In this document: in pieces, positions 24,302 to 33,341 of the stretch
Position numbering within the stretch: position 1 is the first letter of the stretch
Layout of the letters: every line of letters starts with the position of its first letter
Source of the DNA: Actinomycetes bacterium
GTDB taxonomy: Bacteria > Actinomycetota > Actinomycetes > Nanopelagicales > Nanopelagicaceae
Reading direction: 5' to 3'
Assembly (NCBI GenBank): GCA_025355805.1
Contig: JANXYY010000128.1
Span: 1-33,736, forward strand
DNA length: 33,736 bases
Translations under genes and position numbers: made by a program
The notes under the pieces: model-generated
What the model was told of the DNA's origin: nothing
The model's input: the letters and a program-made list of their open reading frames with translations, nothing else
The model's database searches: none

Positions 24302-25489
24302 CTACGCCACCTTGGCCCGCCAAACATCCTCAGCGAGTTGGCGAATTGCTTTACGAACGGCAGAACGGGGCGCAAGTTCGGAAATCCCACGTCCCTGCTT
24401 CAGGGCTCGACCAAACAGACCAAGATCGAGAGGAACTTGATGAATCACCAACGCACGTTCGGCAAAGGCATCGATGACATCAGTTGCGGAGAAGTCTCCA
24501 CGTTCGCCACTTGCACCAGAGCGCCATCCTGACTTTTGCGGCACCCGGTTCGCGATCAATCGAATCGGAATCTCCGGCAGTTCAGCGGCTAATGCGTCAA
24601 GGGCCCGGAGGGTGCGCGACACGCTTTGTGGGTCGGCCGCAACCACCATAAGCACCTCATCTGCTTGCCCTAGCGCATCCGCGAGAAGACGTTCGACCCG
24701 TCGTCTGGCGGATGCTATTTCGAATAAATCACTAACCGAACCGACATCGAGAATTGAGATTTCGAATTCGGTTCTCGCTCTTGGCCAGAGTTCAGCTGCT
24801 AAATCCGGATCTAGTTCCGACATCATGCTCGCCTGAAGAGGAGCCGTGAGCACGTGAAAATTCGCGGAGATGGCTGGTGCGATCTGAGCGATCGGTAGGT
24901 GGCTGCTCAGAACTCGATTCAGGGTCGATGCGGTATTGATCAACCCAAGCTGCTGTGCCAGGGTCCCGCCCGCGCGATCAATTTCCGCCAATAGCGTGGA
25001 ATGTCCCAAGTCGGCTGATTCCATTGCCAAATTCAAAGCCAGGCTTGTGCGACCGGGCGATCCTGCGGCGCCTGCTACGCAGTAAAAGCGTCCGCCAGAA
25101 CTTGCGTGGCGAGACGCTTTTGTGTTGCGCGCTTTAAAGAGTGCACCCAGATCACGGAGGAGGAGGGCTTGATTGTTCGCTTCATAGTGGATCAGATCAG
25201 CCACACCGTACGCTTGAAATCGAGGAGCCGCGATCGGTGAATCTACTACTCCGACCACTCGAATCCCGCGCTCCATCAAAGCAATCAGAGTTGCGCCATC
25301 CGGACGGTCTCCCCCGACCAGCGCCAGATCTATTCGCTCTCTGCTAGCAGCCACCAGGACTTGTGACGGGTCGAGTGCTCGTAAGGCAATCTGCCAACCA
25401 AGTTGTTGCATGCTCTCGACGATGTCCGTCTCCATGCCCTCGCGGGTAATCGAGGTGGCGAAGCGTGACTCATTCGTAGTCGCGCTCAT
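24302..25489 (-). CDS. CpaE/MinD-like ATPase, Flp-pilus or partition type
   Basis: A 395-residue protein. Residues 1-120 form a receiver-like N-terminal domain (LALVGGDRPDGATLIALMERGIRVVGVVDS) and the rest a SIMIBI-type ATPase. The P-loop reads CVAGAAGSPGRTSLALNLA (137-155) with Arg147 where the canonical Walker A lysine would be; this GxPGRT form occurs in actinobacterial CpaE-like proteins. Other elements are LAEIDRAGGTLAQQLGL and ISILDVGSVSD. The start overlaps the SAF gene stop (ATGA). Together with the SAF protein it resembles the RcpC/CpaB-CpaE pair of Flp pilus loci, but no pilin, CpaF or TadB/C gene is nearby. Confidence 0.85.
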   Translation of the reverse strand: MSATTNESRFATSITREGMETDIVESMQQLGWQIALRALDPSQVLVAASRERIDLALVGGDRPDGATLIALMERGIRVVGVVDSPIAAPRFQAYGVADLIHYEANNQALLLRDLGALFKARNTKASRHASSGGRFYCVAGAAGSPGRTSLALNLAMESADLGHSTLLAEIDRAGGTLAQQLGLINTASTLNRVLSSHLPIAQIAPAISANFHVLTAPLQASMMSELDPDLAAELWPRARTEFEISILDVGSVSDLFEIASARRRVERLLADALGQADEVLMVVAADPQSVSRTLRALDALAAELPEIPIRLIANRVPQKSGWRSGASGERGDFSATDVIDAFAERALVIHQVPLDLGLFGRALKQGRGISELAPRSAVRKAIRQLAEDVWRAKVA

Positions 25490-26109
25490 CGTCTGCCGAC
25501 CAAATCCAGATGGCCGCGCTGAGCCGCTTCTACGACCGCCGGAACATCAACATCAAGCAAGCTGAGCGCCACCCCAAAATGAGTGGAATTTGAATTTATG
25601 TCCACTGAATCGACAACCACATCTCCAATCACTCGTTCCGGCGCCGCCAAAATTTCACCGCCGGCTCCACGGGACGTGACATAAAGATCAACAAGATCAC
25701 CACGAGCAACATCCGGCGGCAAATGATGATTTTCAATCTCCACCGTCACGACCCGTCGCATCGCAAGACCGTCATTCTTGGCTACCGAAGTGGCAGGAAG
25801 AAGTTCGCCTGCTCGCAGGTCTCGGGTGACGTATAAACCAACCGGTTGATATCCCCCGGAGAGGTAGATATTGGCATCCCGATCCAAGTGTGCCTGGCGA
25901 AGTACTAAATCCCCGCCATGAATAGTCGAGCCAATTCCTAAATCTCGAGCCACTCCCCAGAGAGCAACCGTCTTACTCGAGGCTGCAATCAAGGTAATTC
26001 CCGCAATTAGGGAAAAAACGATCGTGAGCCCCGCGGCGATAGTACGTAATTTTCGACCTCTGGGACCGCGAGTGCCGAAGCGCAGATTCTTATTAATTTT
26101 CATTGGCAT
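25486..26109 (-). CDS. SAF domain protein, CpaB/RcpC-like
   Basis: About 207 residues from ATG 26109 (MPMKINKNLRF). A basic N-terminus is followed by one membrane segment (IAAGLTIVFSLIAGITLIAA), then a SAF domain (VALWGVARDLGIGSTIHGGDLVL ... GLYVTRDLRAGELLPATSV), and a C-terminal RcpC-like part (LPPDVARGDLVDLYVTS). SAF proteins of this kind anchor or stabilise Flp pilus secretin in diderms; in a monoderm actinobacterium the job is unclear. First gene of the SAF-CpaE-HAD-DUF6912-pdtaS operon; ATG 26103 or an upstream GTG at 26157 are alternatives. Confidence 0.82.
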   Translation of the reverse strand: MPMKINKNLRFGTRGPRGRKLRTIAAGLTIVFSLIAGITLIAASSKTVALWGVARDLGIGSTIHGGDLVLRQAHLDRDANIYLSGGYQPVGLYVTRDLRAGELLPATSVAKNDGLAMRRVVTVEIENHHLPPDVARGDLVDLYVTSRGAGGEILAAPERVIGDVVVDSVDINSNSTHFGVALSLLDVDVPAVVEAAQRGHLDLVGRR

Positions 26110-26256
26110 GTCCGGTGAATACTCCCTGCGACTACTGCATCGGGAGGCGAATTCCACACATCATCCGTTCGGACGACAAGCAGAAGCCATTCGGCTGAGA
26201 AACTGCAGCCCAAGCGGTGGAGTCCGGAGCACGGGAACTGTAGACAGGCTGGCCAA

Positions 26257-26820
26257 ATGACAACCACGACTGCAACCTCTCTTAATTACTCTCTTCAAGC
26301 CCTCCTACTTCCGAGGCCAGATCCGATCTTCGCTGAGATTTTCCCGCTGCGAGATCGAAATGATTCAGCGGTTACTCAACCTCAGCTACCTCTTGAAACT
26401 GAGGCCAGAATCATTCCGATTCGACCAAAACTGGCCATCGTCCCCAAGGATCTGTTTTTGAGTGATGCCGAGCTAGATGAGAGCGAGTTCAGTCGTCAAC
26501 CAACGAAGAGGGAATTGCTGCCTGAACCAAACATTTGGATAGAAAAATTCACCCAAGGAGCCTTTGAAGTGATGGCAGGAAGGCGCAACGGAGCGCAATT
26601 TGCGCGATGGACAAATCGAGCAGTGTATTTTTATTTGCAACATCGAAACAGTCTCTTCAACGTGGCACCGAAGATCCATCACGTACACATTTGCGAACCC
26701 GCCGATGGCATCGCTGAGGCGACGGTCACAGTGCGGCTCGGTGATCGCTTGAAAGCGGCCGCACTTCGATTCGAAGGTTTAGATGGCCGGTGGATCTGTA
26801 CGTCCCTAATGATTTGCTGA
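26257..26820 (+). CDS. Rv3235-like family protein (DUF6459)
   Basis: A 187-residue protein. A variable, proline-containing N-terminal half (about 1-90) is followed by the conserved C-terminal domain: WIEKFTQGAFEVMAGRRNGAQFARWTNRAVYFYL, then a strand-rich stretch with VHICEPADGIAEATVTVRLGDRLKAAALRFEGLDGRW. Homologues lie beside secA in many actinobacteria and are uncharacterised. The gene is convergent with secA (14 bp apart) and divergent from the SAF operon (147 bp apart). No signal peptide is seen. Confidence 0.8.
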   Translation: MTTTTATSLNYSLQALLLPRPDPIFAEIFPLRDRNDSAVTQPQLPLETEARIIPIRPKLAIVPKDLFLSDAELDESEFSRQPTKRELLPEPNIWIEKFTQGAFEVMAGRRNGAQFARWTNRAVYFYLQHRNSLFNVAPKIHHVHICEPADGIAEATVTVRLGDRLKAAALRFEGLDGRWICTSLMIC

Positions 26821-26834
26821 ATGAGCCAGACCGA

Positions 26835-29543
26835 TTATCGATTACGCGGGTCGCCGTGACAGCGCTTGTACCTCTTGCCTGAACCACACGGACAAGGCGC
26901 GTTGCGACTTACTTCGCCGTCCCTAGAGGCATCGACTCTGGTAGTCACTTCGCCTGTTTCGGTCGGCGCTGAATATTGCAATTGGGTCGTCGGCCCGGGC
27001 GCGAGTCCCTTTGCTGCGATATCTGGCCCGGCAGTATCCGCATCTTCTTCAATCTGGACTTCTACGTTGAACAGGTAACCGATCGATTCTTCTTTGATCG
27101 AATCCATCATGGCCGTGAATAGATCAAAGCCTTCACGTTGATACTCAACGAGGGGGTCGCGCTGGGCCATGGCTCGTAGCCCGATGCCCTCCTGCAAATA
27201 GTCCATTTCGTAAAGATGTTCTCGCCACTTGCGATCAAGAACTGAAAGTACGACTCGACGCTCAAGTTCGCGCATTACCTCACTACCTAAAGTCTCTTCA
27301 CGTTCGGCGTAGCGAATTCGAGTATCTGATTGAATTTCAGCTGTCAAGAAATCTTCGGTGAGACCGTCTCGACCACCCGCGGATTCCTCTACCTCGGCGA
27401 TGGTTACCCCGATTGGATAGAGGTTCTTTAAGGCTGTCCATAGTTTTTCAAGTTCCCAATCCTCGGGAAACCCTTCAGAAGTGGCGCCAGAGATATAGGC
27501 CCTGATGGTTTCGTCAGTGAAGCGCTGGAGTTGCTCCTGTAGATCTTCGCCTTCGAGGACGCGGCGGCGTTCGCCGTAAATGATTTCGCGTTGACGATTA
27601 AGCACGTCATCGTATTTCAAAACATTCTTTCGAATCTCAAAGTTCTGGGCCTCAACTTGGCTCTGCGCTGATCTAATCGCATTGCTAACCATCTTGGATT
27701 CGATCGGTACTTCATCAGGTATCCCAGCCGCGCCAAGAAAACGTTCTACCAGCCCTGAGTTAAACCGGCGCATCAATTCATCGCCAAGTGACAAGTAAAA
27801 TCGTGACTCGCCGGGGTCTCCTTGCCGACCTGAGCGACCACGCAATTGGTTATCAATCCGTCGAGATTCGTGGCGTTCGGTGCCAAGAACATATAAGCCC
27901 CCAAGCGACACGACCTCTTCGTGCTCGGTGACGACGGCGGAACGCTGCTGATCGAGTTCGGCTGCCCATGCGGCTTCGTATTCTTCGGGAGTGTCAACCG
28001 GCGACAGGCCCCGCCGGTGTAGTTCTTCGTCGGCCATAAACTCAGGATTTCCACCAAGCATGATGTCAGTTCCTCGGCCAGCCATATTCGTGGCCACCGT
28101 AACCGCGGCTTTTCGTCCGGCACGCGCGACGATGCTGGCTTCACGTTCGTGGTGCTTCGCGTTTAGCACTTCATGCCGAACGCCTCGTTTCTTAAGCAAA
28201 TCAGAGAGGTGTTCAGATCGTTCAACGCTCACGGTTCCCACGAGGACAGGTTGGCCCTTGCGCTGGCGCTGAACGAGATCGTCCACCACCGCCGCGAACT
28301 TGGCTTCCTCACTCTTATAAACCAGGTCGGCTTGATCATCTCGCCGCATTGGCATATTTGTAGGAATCGGGACAACACCCAATTTATAAATCTGATGAAA
28401 CTCGGCCGCTTCGGTCGATGCCGTTCCGGTCATCCCAGCCAACTTCGAATAAAGCCGGAAGTAGTTTTGCAAAGTGACGGTGGCCAGAGTCTGATTCTCG
28501 TCCTTAATTTCGACGCCTTCTTTAGCCTCAATCGCTTGGTGCATGCCTTCGTTGTATCGCCGCCCAGCGAGCATGCGCCCGGTGTGTTCATCAACAATAA
28601 GCACTTCGCCATTCATGACGACATAATCCTTGTCACGCTTGAAAAGCTCTTTGGCGCGCAAAGAATTATTCAGATAGCCAATCAACGGCGTGTTAACGGA
28701 TTCATAAAGATTTTCAATGCCAAGTTGTTCTTCGACCCTGGTGACTCCTTCTTCGAGAATACCAACGGTACGTTTCTTCTCATCGACCTCATAGTGCGTG
28801 TCTCGCTGAAGGCGAGTGGCAATCGTGGCAAATTCGTTGTACCACTTCGTAGCCTGATCCGCAGGACCACTGATAATCAACGGAGTACGAGCTTCATCGA
28901 CCAAGATTGAATCGACTTCATCAACAATGGCATAGGGGTGGCCGCGCTGTACACATTCTTCAGCCGACCAAGCCATGTTGTCACGCAGGTAATCAAAACC
29001 AAATTCGTTATTCGTGCCGTACGTAATATCGCAGAGATATGCCTCTCGACGCTCTTCGGGTGTCATCGCGGCGATAATGACGCCGACGCTCAATCCGAGG
29101 AATCGATGGATTCGGCCCATCCACTCGCTGTCGCGCTCGGCCAGATAATCATTGACCGTGACTATGTGAACGCCCTTCCCGTTAAGCGCATTTAGGTAAG
29201 CGGGCAGCGTCCCTACGAGGGTTTTGCCTTCACCGGTTCGCATTTCAGCGATATTTCCCAAGTGGAGCGCGGCACCACCCATCAATTGAACGTCATAGTG
29301 GCGTTGCCCAAGAGTGCGTTTGGCGGCTTCTCGCACGGTTGCAAAAGCCTCAGGGAGCAGATCATCAAGATCTTCACCTGCGACCAGGCGTGACTTAAAT
29401 TCCTGGGTCATCTCCCGCAACTCAACATCGCTCATGGCGACGAAGTCCGGCTCTAAGGCGTTTGTCTGCTCAGCCAGTTTGGCCAACCTACGCAGAATCT
29501 TTCCTTCGCCGGCGCGCAGAATCTTGTCGAGGAGTCGAGCCAT
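26835..29543 (-). CDS. secA: Preprotein translocase ATPase SecA
   Basis: A 902-residue motor that drives unfolded preproteins through SecYEG. The start [20 protein letters not shown] at 29543 is the canonical SecA N-terminus. Walker A MRTGEGKT (101-108), [46 protein letters not shown] and the [12 protein letters not shown] motor motif are present. The C-terminus carries the SEC-C zinc motif [14 protein letters not shown]. By context (next to the Rv3235-like gene and comF/lpqB) it is the housekeeping SecA1. The ATG has only a weak ribosome binding site (GAAGG 11 nt upstream); a much stronger one upstream serves a different frame (see the leader ORF). Confidence 0.97.
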   Translation of the reverse strand: MARLLDKILRAGEGKILRRLAKLAEQTNALEPDFVAMSDVELREMTQEFKSRLVAGEDLDDLLPEAFATVREAAKRTLGQRHYDVQLMGGAALHLGNIAEMRTGEGKTLVGTLPAYLNALNGKGVHIVTVNDYLAERDSEWMGRIHRFLGLSVGVIIAAMTPEERREAYLCDITYGTNNEFGFDYLRDNMAWSAEECVQRGHPYAIVDEVDSILVDEARTPLIISGPADQATKWYNEFATIATRLQRDTHYEVDEKKRTVGILEEGVTRVEEQLGIENLYESVNTPLIGYLNNSLRAKELFKRDKDYVVMNGEVLIVDEHTGRMLAGRRYNEGMHQAIEAKEGVEIKDENQTLATVTLQNYFRLYSKLAGMTGTASTEAAEFHQIYKLGVVPIPTNMPMRRDDQADLVYKSEEAKFAAVVDDLVQRQRKGQPVLVGTVSVERSEHLSDLLKKRGVRHEVLNAKHHEREASIVARAGRKAAVTVATNMAGRGTDIMLGGNPEFMADEELHRRGLSPVDTPEEYEAAWAAELDQQRSAVVTEHEEVVSLGGLYVLGTERHESRRIDNQLRGRSGRQGDPGESRFYLSLGDELMRRFNSGLVERFLGAAGIPDEVPIESKMVSNAIRSAQSQVEAQNFEIRKNVLKYDDVLNRQREIIYGERRRVLEGEDLQEQLQRFTDETIRAYISGATSEGFPEDWELEKLWTALKNLYPIGVTIAEVEESAGGRDGLTEDFLTAEIQSDTRIRYAEREETLGSEVMRELERRVVLSVLDRKWREHLYEMDYLQEGIGLRAMAQRDPLVEYQREGFDLFTAMMDSIKEESIGYLFNVEVQIEEDADTAGPDIAAKGLAPGPTTQLQYSAPTETGEVTTRVDASRDGEVSRNAPCPCGSGKRYKRCHGDPRNR

Positions 29544-29616
29544 GGCTTTCGCTGCCTTCACTTTCGCGTCGTTTGGAAAGTCCCATCGTAGGCGTAGGGG
29601 CCAGCTCACCCCACAT
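29488..29616 (-). CDS. Possible secA leader ORF, 42 codons, overlapping secA start
   Basis: Minus strand: a consensus AGGAGGT (29630-29624) sits 7 nt before an ATG at 29616. That frame runs [20 protein letters not shown]... and ends in TAG at 29488-29490, 54 nt inside secA and in a different frame. It is hydrophilic and basic with no signal sequence, so it is not SecM-like. Translation of it would bring ribosomes past the secA ATG (29543), allowing termination-reinitiation or interference. It could also be a chance frame behind a real ribosome binding site. Confidence 0.35.
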   Translation of the reverse strand: MWGELAPTPTMGLSKRRESEGSESHGSTPRQDSARRRRKDSA

Positions 29617-29682
29617 CCAACCGACCTCCTAGGCCGCGAAAAACCCCGGGTCAATGGCAAATACGTGTGGAGATGGTGAGAT

Positions 29683-30855
29683 GTGTCCGTGAATCAGAGC
29701 CTCAGCGCAAAAAGAGCCCGGGCATTGGCCGTTCGTGCCCAGGGCTTGACCGGTCCGAAACCGGCCGGGGTCGAAGAGTTGGCCCGCCGAATTGGAGCTA
29801 TCCAACTCGACACCATCAGCGTGTTGGCGAGATCTCACGAGTTAGCGGCATATGCCAGGCTCGGCGCCATATCCCGGGCAACAATCGAAGACGCCTACTG
29901 GGGTCGAACCAGCGCCGACGAACCGAAACATTTCGAATACTGGTCGCATGCCGCGTCCATCTTGCCCATTGAGCACTGGCCTCTCTACGCATTCAGGCGC
30001 CGTGCAAACTTGACCCGAGATTGGAGTTGGTTTCCCGAAAATCGCAACGCGATCAAAGCCGTCATCAAGCGCCTTCGGAGTGAGGGGCCGCTCACCGCGA
30101 CCCAACTAGGTGGAGCAAAACGGGGCGGGCAATGGTGGGACTGGTCTGACACGAAGATCGCCGTCGAGATCGCGTTACGTCGAGGTGACGTGGTCTGTAC
30201 CAATAGAAGGAGTTGGAAACGTGTATATGACTTGACCGAGCGAGCGATTCCAACTCGTTATCTAAATATGGAATTGTCTGACGCGGATTGCATATCCAAA
30301 CTTGTACAACTCGCGGGAGATTTACTTGGCGTGGCAACGCTTGCCGATCTTGCCGATTATCAACGTCTTTCAAATGCCCAGGTGAAAAGTGCGCTTCCGA
30401 GTACCTCCCTCATGGAAGTTGAAGTGGAGGGGTGGAGTGAACGCGCATTTATGTCTCCCCGCGTTGCAGATTCACTAGGTGGAACCGCTGGGCGGACCCG
30501 ATCGCGGACGACCCCTCTGTCTCCGTTTGACTCGTTGGTTTGGTTTCGCAAGCGCACTGAGCGGCTGTTCGGATTTAATCATCGACTTGAGGCGTATGTG
30601 CCAAAAGAGCTGCGGGAGCAGGGTTACTTTACGATGCCTGTGCTTGCCGGGGCGCAATTGATCGGTTGGCTTGATCCCAAACGTGTTGGAAAAACTTTGA
30701 CGATCGCCAATTGCGCATTTGATCGCGACAACGAGGAAAAAATGGCGGCCGCGATCGTTGAGGCGGCTAAATGGGTAGGCGCCGACTCGGTTCGCATTGA
30801 TCGGGCTCAGTCACAATCGGCGTTGCGTTCACTGCGCAAACTCACGGCACTCTAA
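29683..30855 (+). CDS. YcaQ/AlkX-type winged-helix DNA glycosylase (HTH_42)
   Basis: A 390-residue protein of the AlkZ/YcaQ family of tandem winged-helix DNA glycosylases, which remove bulky or cross-linked alkylated bases. The catalytic motif is the QxD form typical of the YcaQ (AlkX) branch: Gln41 and Asp43 in [16 protein letters not shown]. Other family stretches are [70 protein letters not shown] and [20 protein letters not shown] start at 29683 with GGAGA upstream. It is divergent from secA and overlaps the convergent comF stop by 4 bp. In M. tuberculosis this interval instead holds hpf (Rv3241c). Confidence 0.9.
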   Translation: MSVNQSLSAKRARALAVRAQGLTGPKPAGVEELARRIGAIQLDTISVLARSHELAAYARLGAISRATIEDAYWGRTSADEPKHFEYWSHAASILPIEHWPLYAFRRRANLTRDWSWFPENRNAIKAVIKRLRSEGPLTATQLGGAKRGGQWWDWSDTKIAVEIALRRGDVVCTNRRSWKRVYDLTERAIPTRYLNMELSDADCISKLVQLAGDLLGVATLADLADYQRLSNAQVKSALPSTSLMEVEVEGWSERAFMSPRVADSLGGTAGRTRSRTTPLSPFDSLVWFRKRTERLFGFNHRLEAYVPKELREQGYFTMPVLAGAQLIGWLDPKRVGKTLTIANCAFDRDNEEKMAAAIVEAAKWVGADSVRIDRAQSQSALRSLRKLTAL

Positions 30856-31547
30856 AAACTATTCATCGCACACGCTGCGCCTTTCAAGTTGGCTCCAGTC
30901 AGGCGAAGTGCGCGTCGCGCCTCAAGGAGAGTGCTACCGGTGGTGACTAGATCATCGACGATGATTATTTGCCGTCCCTTCAGCGCAGGCAGAGACGAGT
31001 CGAGAGTTGTAAGGGCGCCGCTCAAATTGAGCGCGCGCTGCTTTGCAGTTAGCCGAGATTGATCGTCGACTCGGCGATTGTGACTCAATATGGGTACCAC
31101 CTGAACATCGTCGAAATGCATTCGTAAATGAGATGCGATCAATCCCGCCATTTGCTCCACCAAGTTATAGCCACGACTACGCAAATTCCGCGGCATTGAT
31201 GGAATCGGCACCAAGGCTAAAGGCGTCGCTGTTTCAACACGTTCCAGCAGCGAATGGACTGCAATCAAGGCCGCTTTTGCAATAATCGGAATGAGAACAA
31301 CCTGATTACGTTCTTTTGCGGCCAACAAGATATTTCGAGCGGGTCCTTCGTAAAGCGCGGCTGCCACGATCGGAAATTCACGATCGCCGATCCCTTTAAG
31401 GCGAACCGCATGCGGCTGCCCATGAAGAGAAAGTGCACATCGGACACAAACTCGATTTGATCGGGAATCCAGAAAATTTAACCTTGTGCCACAGCCGGGA
31501 CAACTTTGAGGCATCGCAAGATCAACCAGGCTCATAATTTTCTGCAT
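30852..31547 (-). CDS. ComF family phosphoribosyltransferase-like protein
   Basis: About 231 residues. An N-terminal zinc-binding part (SCPGCGTRLNFLDS; CVRCALSLHG) precedes a type I phosphoribosyltransferase fold with the PRPP motif IIIVDDLVTTGSTL. Typical ComF stretches are PIPSMPRNLRSRGYNLVEQMA and RLTAKQRALNLSGA. In competent bacteria ComF acts in DNA uptake; elsewhere its role is unclear. The start is uncertain: ATG 31547 is used, ATG 31535 and GTG 31577 are alternatives. It lies downstream of lpqB on the same strand, the conserved mtrB-lpqB-comF order. Confidence 0.9.
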   Translation of the reverse strand: MQKIMSLVDLAMPQSCPGCGTRLNFLDSRSNRVCVRCALSLHGQPHAVRLKGIGDREFPIVAAALYEGPARNILLAAKERNQVVLIPIIAKAALIAVHSLLERVETATPLALVPIPSMPRNLRSRGYNLVEQMAGLIASHLRMHFDDVQVVPILSHNRRVDDQSRLTAKQRALNLSGALTTLDSSLPALKGRQIIIVDDLVTTGSTLLEARRALRLTGANLKGAACAMNSF

Positions 31548-31610
31548 CGCCCGATTTTGAAGGCAATTCGGATCCACGAGTAGTCGACATTGTCTTGACT
31601 CTGAAAAAGG

Positions 31611-33341
31611 TTAGCCTGGGTACATCGGATATCTTCCCGTTCCGATCTTGAGCCACTCCTGACCTACCAGGGCTGAGAGAGTTCCCCAAGAGTCGGCGGC
31701 AAGGACCGGCATCCCTGGCGCCGCCGCTAGAACGTTCGGATCCACAATGCCAGCCAAATTGATCGCCTCGGACGCATCGATCGCGACCCGCCAGATGGAT
31801 CTCGGAGTTACTGAGGTGAGAATCGCTAAATGTGTGGCATCCGCCCAATTAATCGCACTAATCGAACCACCGGTCCAAGGAAGTTCAATTGGCGCTTCGA
31901 TTCTGAATCCTATTTTCGCTCCAGCCGCCGAGCGAATTACTCGAGCCACAAAAAGTCGGCTCGAATTCCCGCTTTCGATGGCTAAAGCCACCCGCGTACC
32001 GTCGCGTGCGATTCGAAACCCTTGCAGCGAGCGGTTTGCAATGACCTCAGCAGATACCGCGACGGCTTTGGCACCTGGTGCAACTGCATAAACCTGACTC
32101 AGCCCTGCGTGCCTTCGCGCCGCCCACAAGACCCCATCGGAGTCCCAGGACGGAGCGATCCAATTAGAGTCGGCGATCGCGGAAACTTGGAGAACTAGCG
32201 GACCGTTGAGAGGTCCCGCGATTAGTGAGTTTGCAGTGTTAATCCCGGCAATTGCGCCACCGTCCAATGATATTGCCGCGGCACTAAATTGAGCGATTAT
32301 CTGATTCGCCTCGCTCTTCACCAATTTGATTACCGGTTTACTCGCGAGCTCAGAAATTGTGAATAATCCACGATCGCCCATCACAAACGATTGGGTCACT
32401 CCGGTTAACACATCAGGGGAAAAATTCGAGTAAGCAAAACGTGATTGCGCTTCGCCAGCCCCTGCAACAATCAACGGCGCCCGATCGATCGTGACCCGCA
32501 CTGCCGCCACTTCAGCTAGTTGCTTTAACGTCCAAACGATCTGGGCACTCATTGCCTGGCGATCAAGGCTTGAAATATTGCCAACCGGGGCGGAAAGATC
32601 CACGGTGGCCACACCTTGTTGAATAGGGACAGAGCCGACTGCCAGGGTTGCCCCTACGGGAATTGCCGTTGTCACGGCCGGAGAAAGCCAGGCGGTTGGG
32701 CCCGAAAGGAGTGCTCTGATCAACGAAGTTGAAACCCCTAAGTTAACTGGGAGATAGACCGAATCGGGCACCAAAGTGCGCTTCGAAGCGTTTAGAAAAT
32801 AGATATTCGATTGCCGATATGCGCGCGCTACATCAGATTCTGAAAGTGAGAGTCCATCAACCAATGTCGCGATTCGCCACTCTCCACCTACTCGGCGAAC
32901 CGAAAAGTTTTCAAAGAGCAAGGTTCCCGGGGCTGCACGTTGATAGTGCCCTTGTTCATCGATCGTGCCTGCTTCTGATCCAGAAAAAGCGAAAGTGTTC
33001 GCCTCTCGTATGCCGCGAATATAACTGCTCTGAAGTCGATCCGTGTAGATACGAACGCCTTTCTCGGGGCGCCATCCGTAGCGCACTTCGGGGGCTAGGT
33101 AAAGCCGAGAGGTCGCATAATCCCCCTGGTCTCCAGCAATCGCTGCGAGGAATTGCCGAATCAAACTCTGCGGGGTGGATCCAATTGTTGGAGCAGAAAC
33201 CAAGGTGCGCACAAAGTTTTGTGACGAGGGTGCGTATGCCTCTGCTCCGTAATTGACGGGACCCTGAACTGGAATGTGGCTGAGGCAGCTCGTTAATGGG
33301 AGCAGCAATACTGCCAAAATCAGAACGCGTTTGCCCTTCAT
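31611..33341 (-). CDS. lpqB: Lipoprotein LpqB, MtrAB accessory
   Basis: A 576-residue lipoprotein. A signal peptide with lipobox LTSC gives lipidated Cys19 (MKGKRVLILAVLLLPLTSC). A GerMN domain (about 180-330) precedes a beta-propeller-like C-terminal half ending near PMYPG. LpqB binds the extracellular part of MtrB and modulates MtrA signalling. The ATG at 33341 overlaps the mtrB stop (ATGA), which supports both the start and coupling with mtrB. An in-frame N-terminal extension to 33548 lies over mtrB and is not real. Confidence 0.95.
   Translation of the reverse strand: MKGKRVLILAVLLLPLTSCLSHIPVQGPVNYGAEAYAPSSQNFVRTLVSAPTIGSTPQSLIRQFLAAIAGDQGDYATSRLYLAPEVRYGWRPEKGVRIYTDRLQSSYIRGIREANTFAFSGSEAGTIDEQGHYQRAAPGTLLFENFSVRRVGGEWRIATLVDGLSLSESDVARAYRQSNIYFLNASKRTLVPDSVYLPVNLGVSTSLIRALLSGPTAWLSPAVTTAIPVGATLAVGSVPIQQGVATVDLSAPVGNISSLDRQAMSAQIVWTLKQLAEVAAVRVTIDRAPLIVAGAGEAQSRFAYSNFSPDVLTGVTQSFVMGDRGLFTISELASKPVIKLVKSEANQIIAQFSAAAISLDGGAIAGINTANSLIAGPLNGPLVLQVSAIADSNWIAPSWDSDGVLWAARRHAGLSQVYAVAPGAKAVAVSAEVIANRSLQGFRIARDGTRVALAIESGNSSRLFVARVIRSAAGAKIGFRIEAPIELPWTGGSISAINWADATHLAILTSVTPRSIWRVAIDASEAINLAGIVDPNVLAAAPGMPVLAADSWGTLSALVGQEWLKIGTGRYPMYPG

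Noticed and set aside
28173-28910. Long plus-strand open frame opposite secA (245 codons)
   Set aside because: It is a mirror of the secA coding frame, has no ribosome binding site or recognisable domain, and secA is certain.
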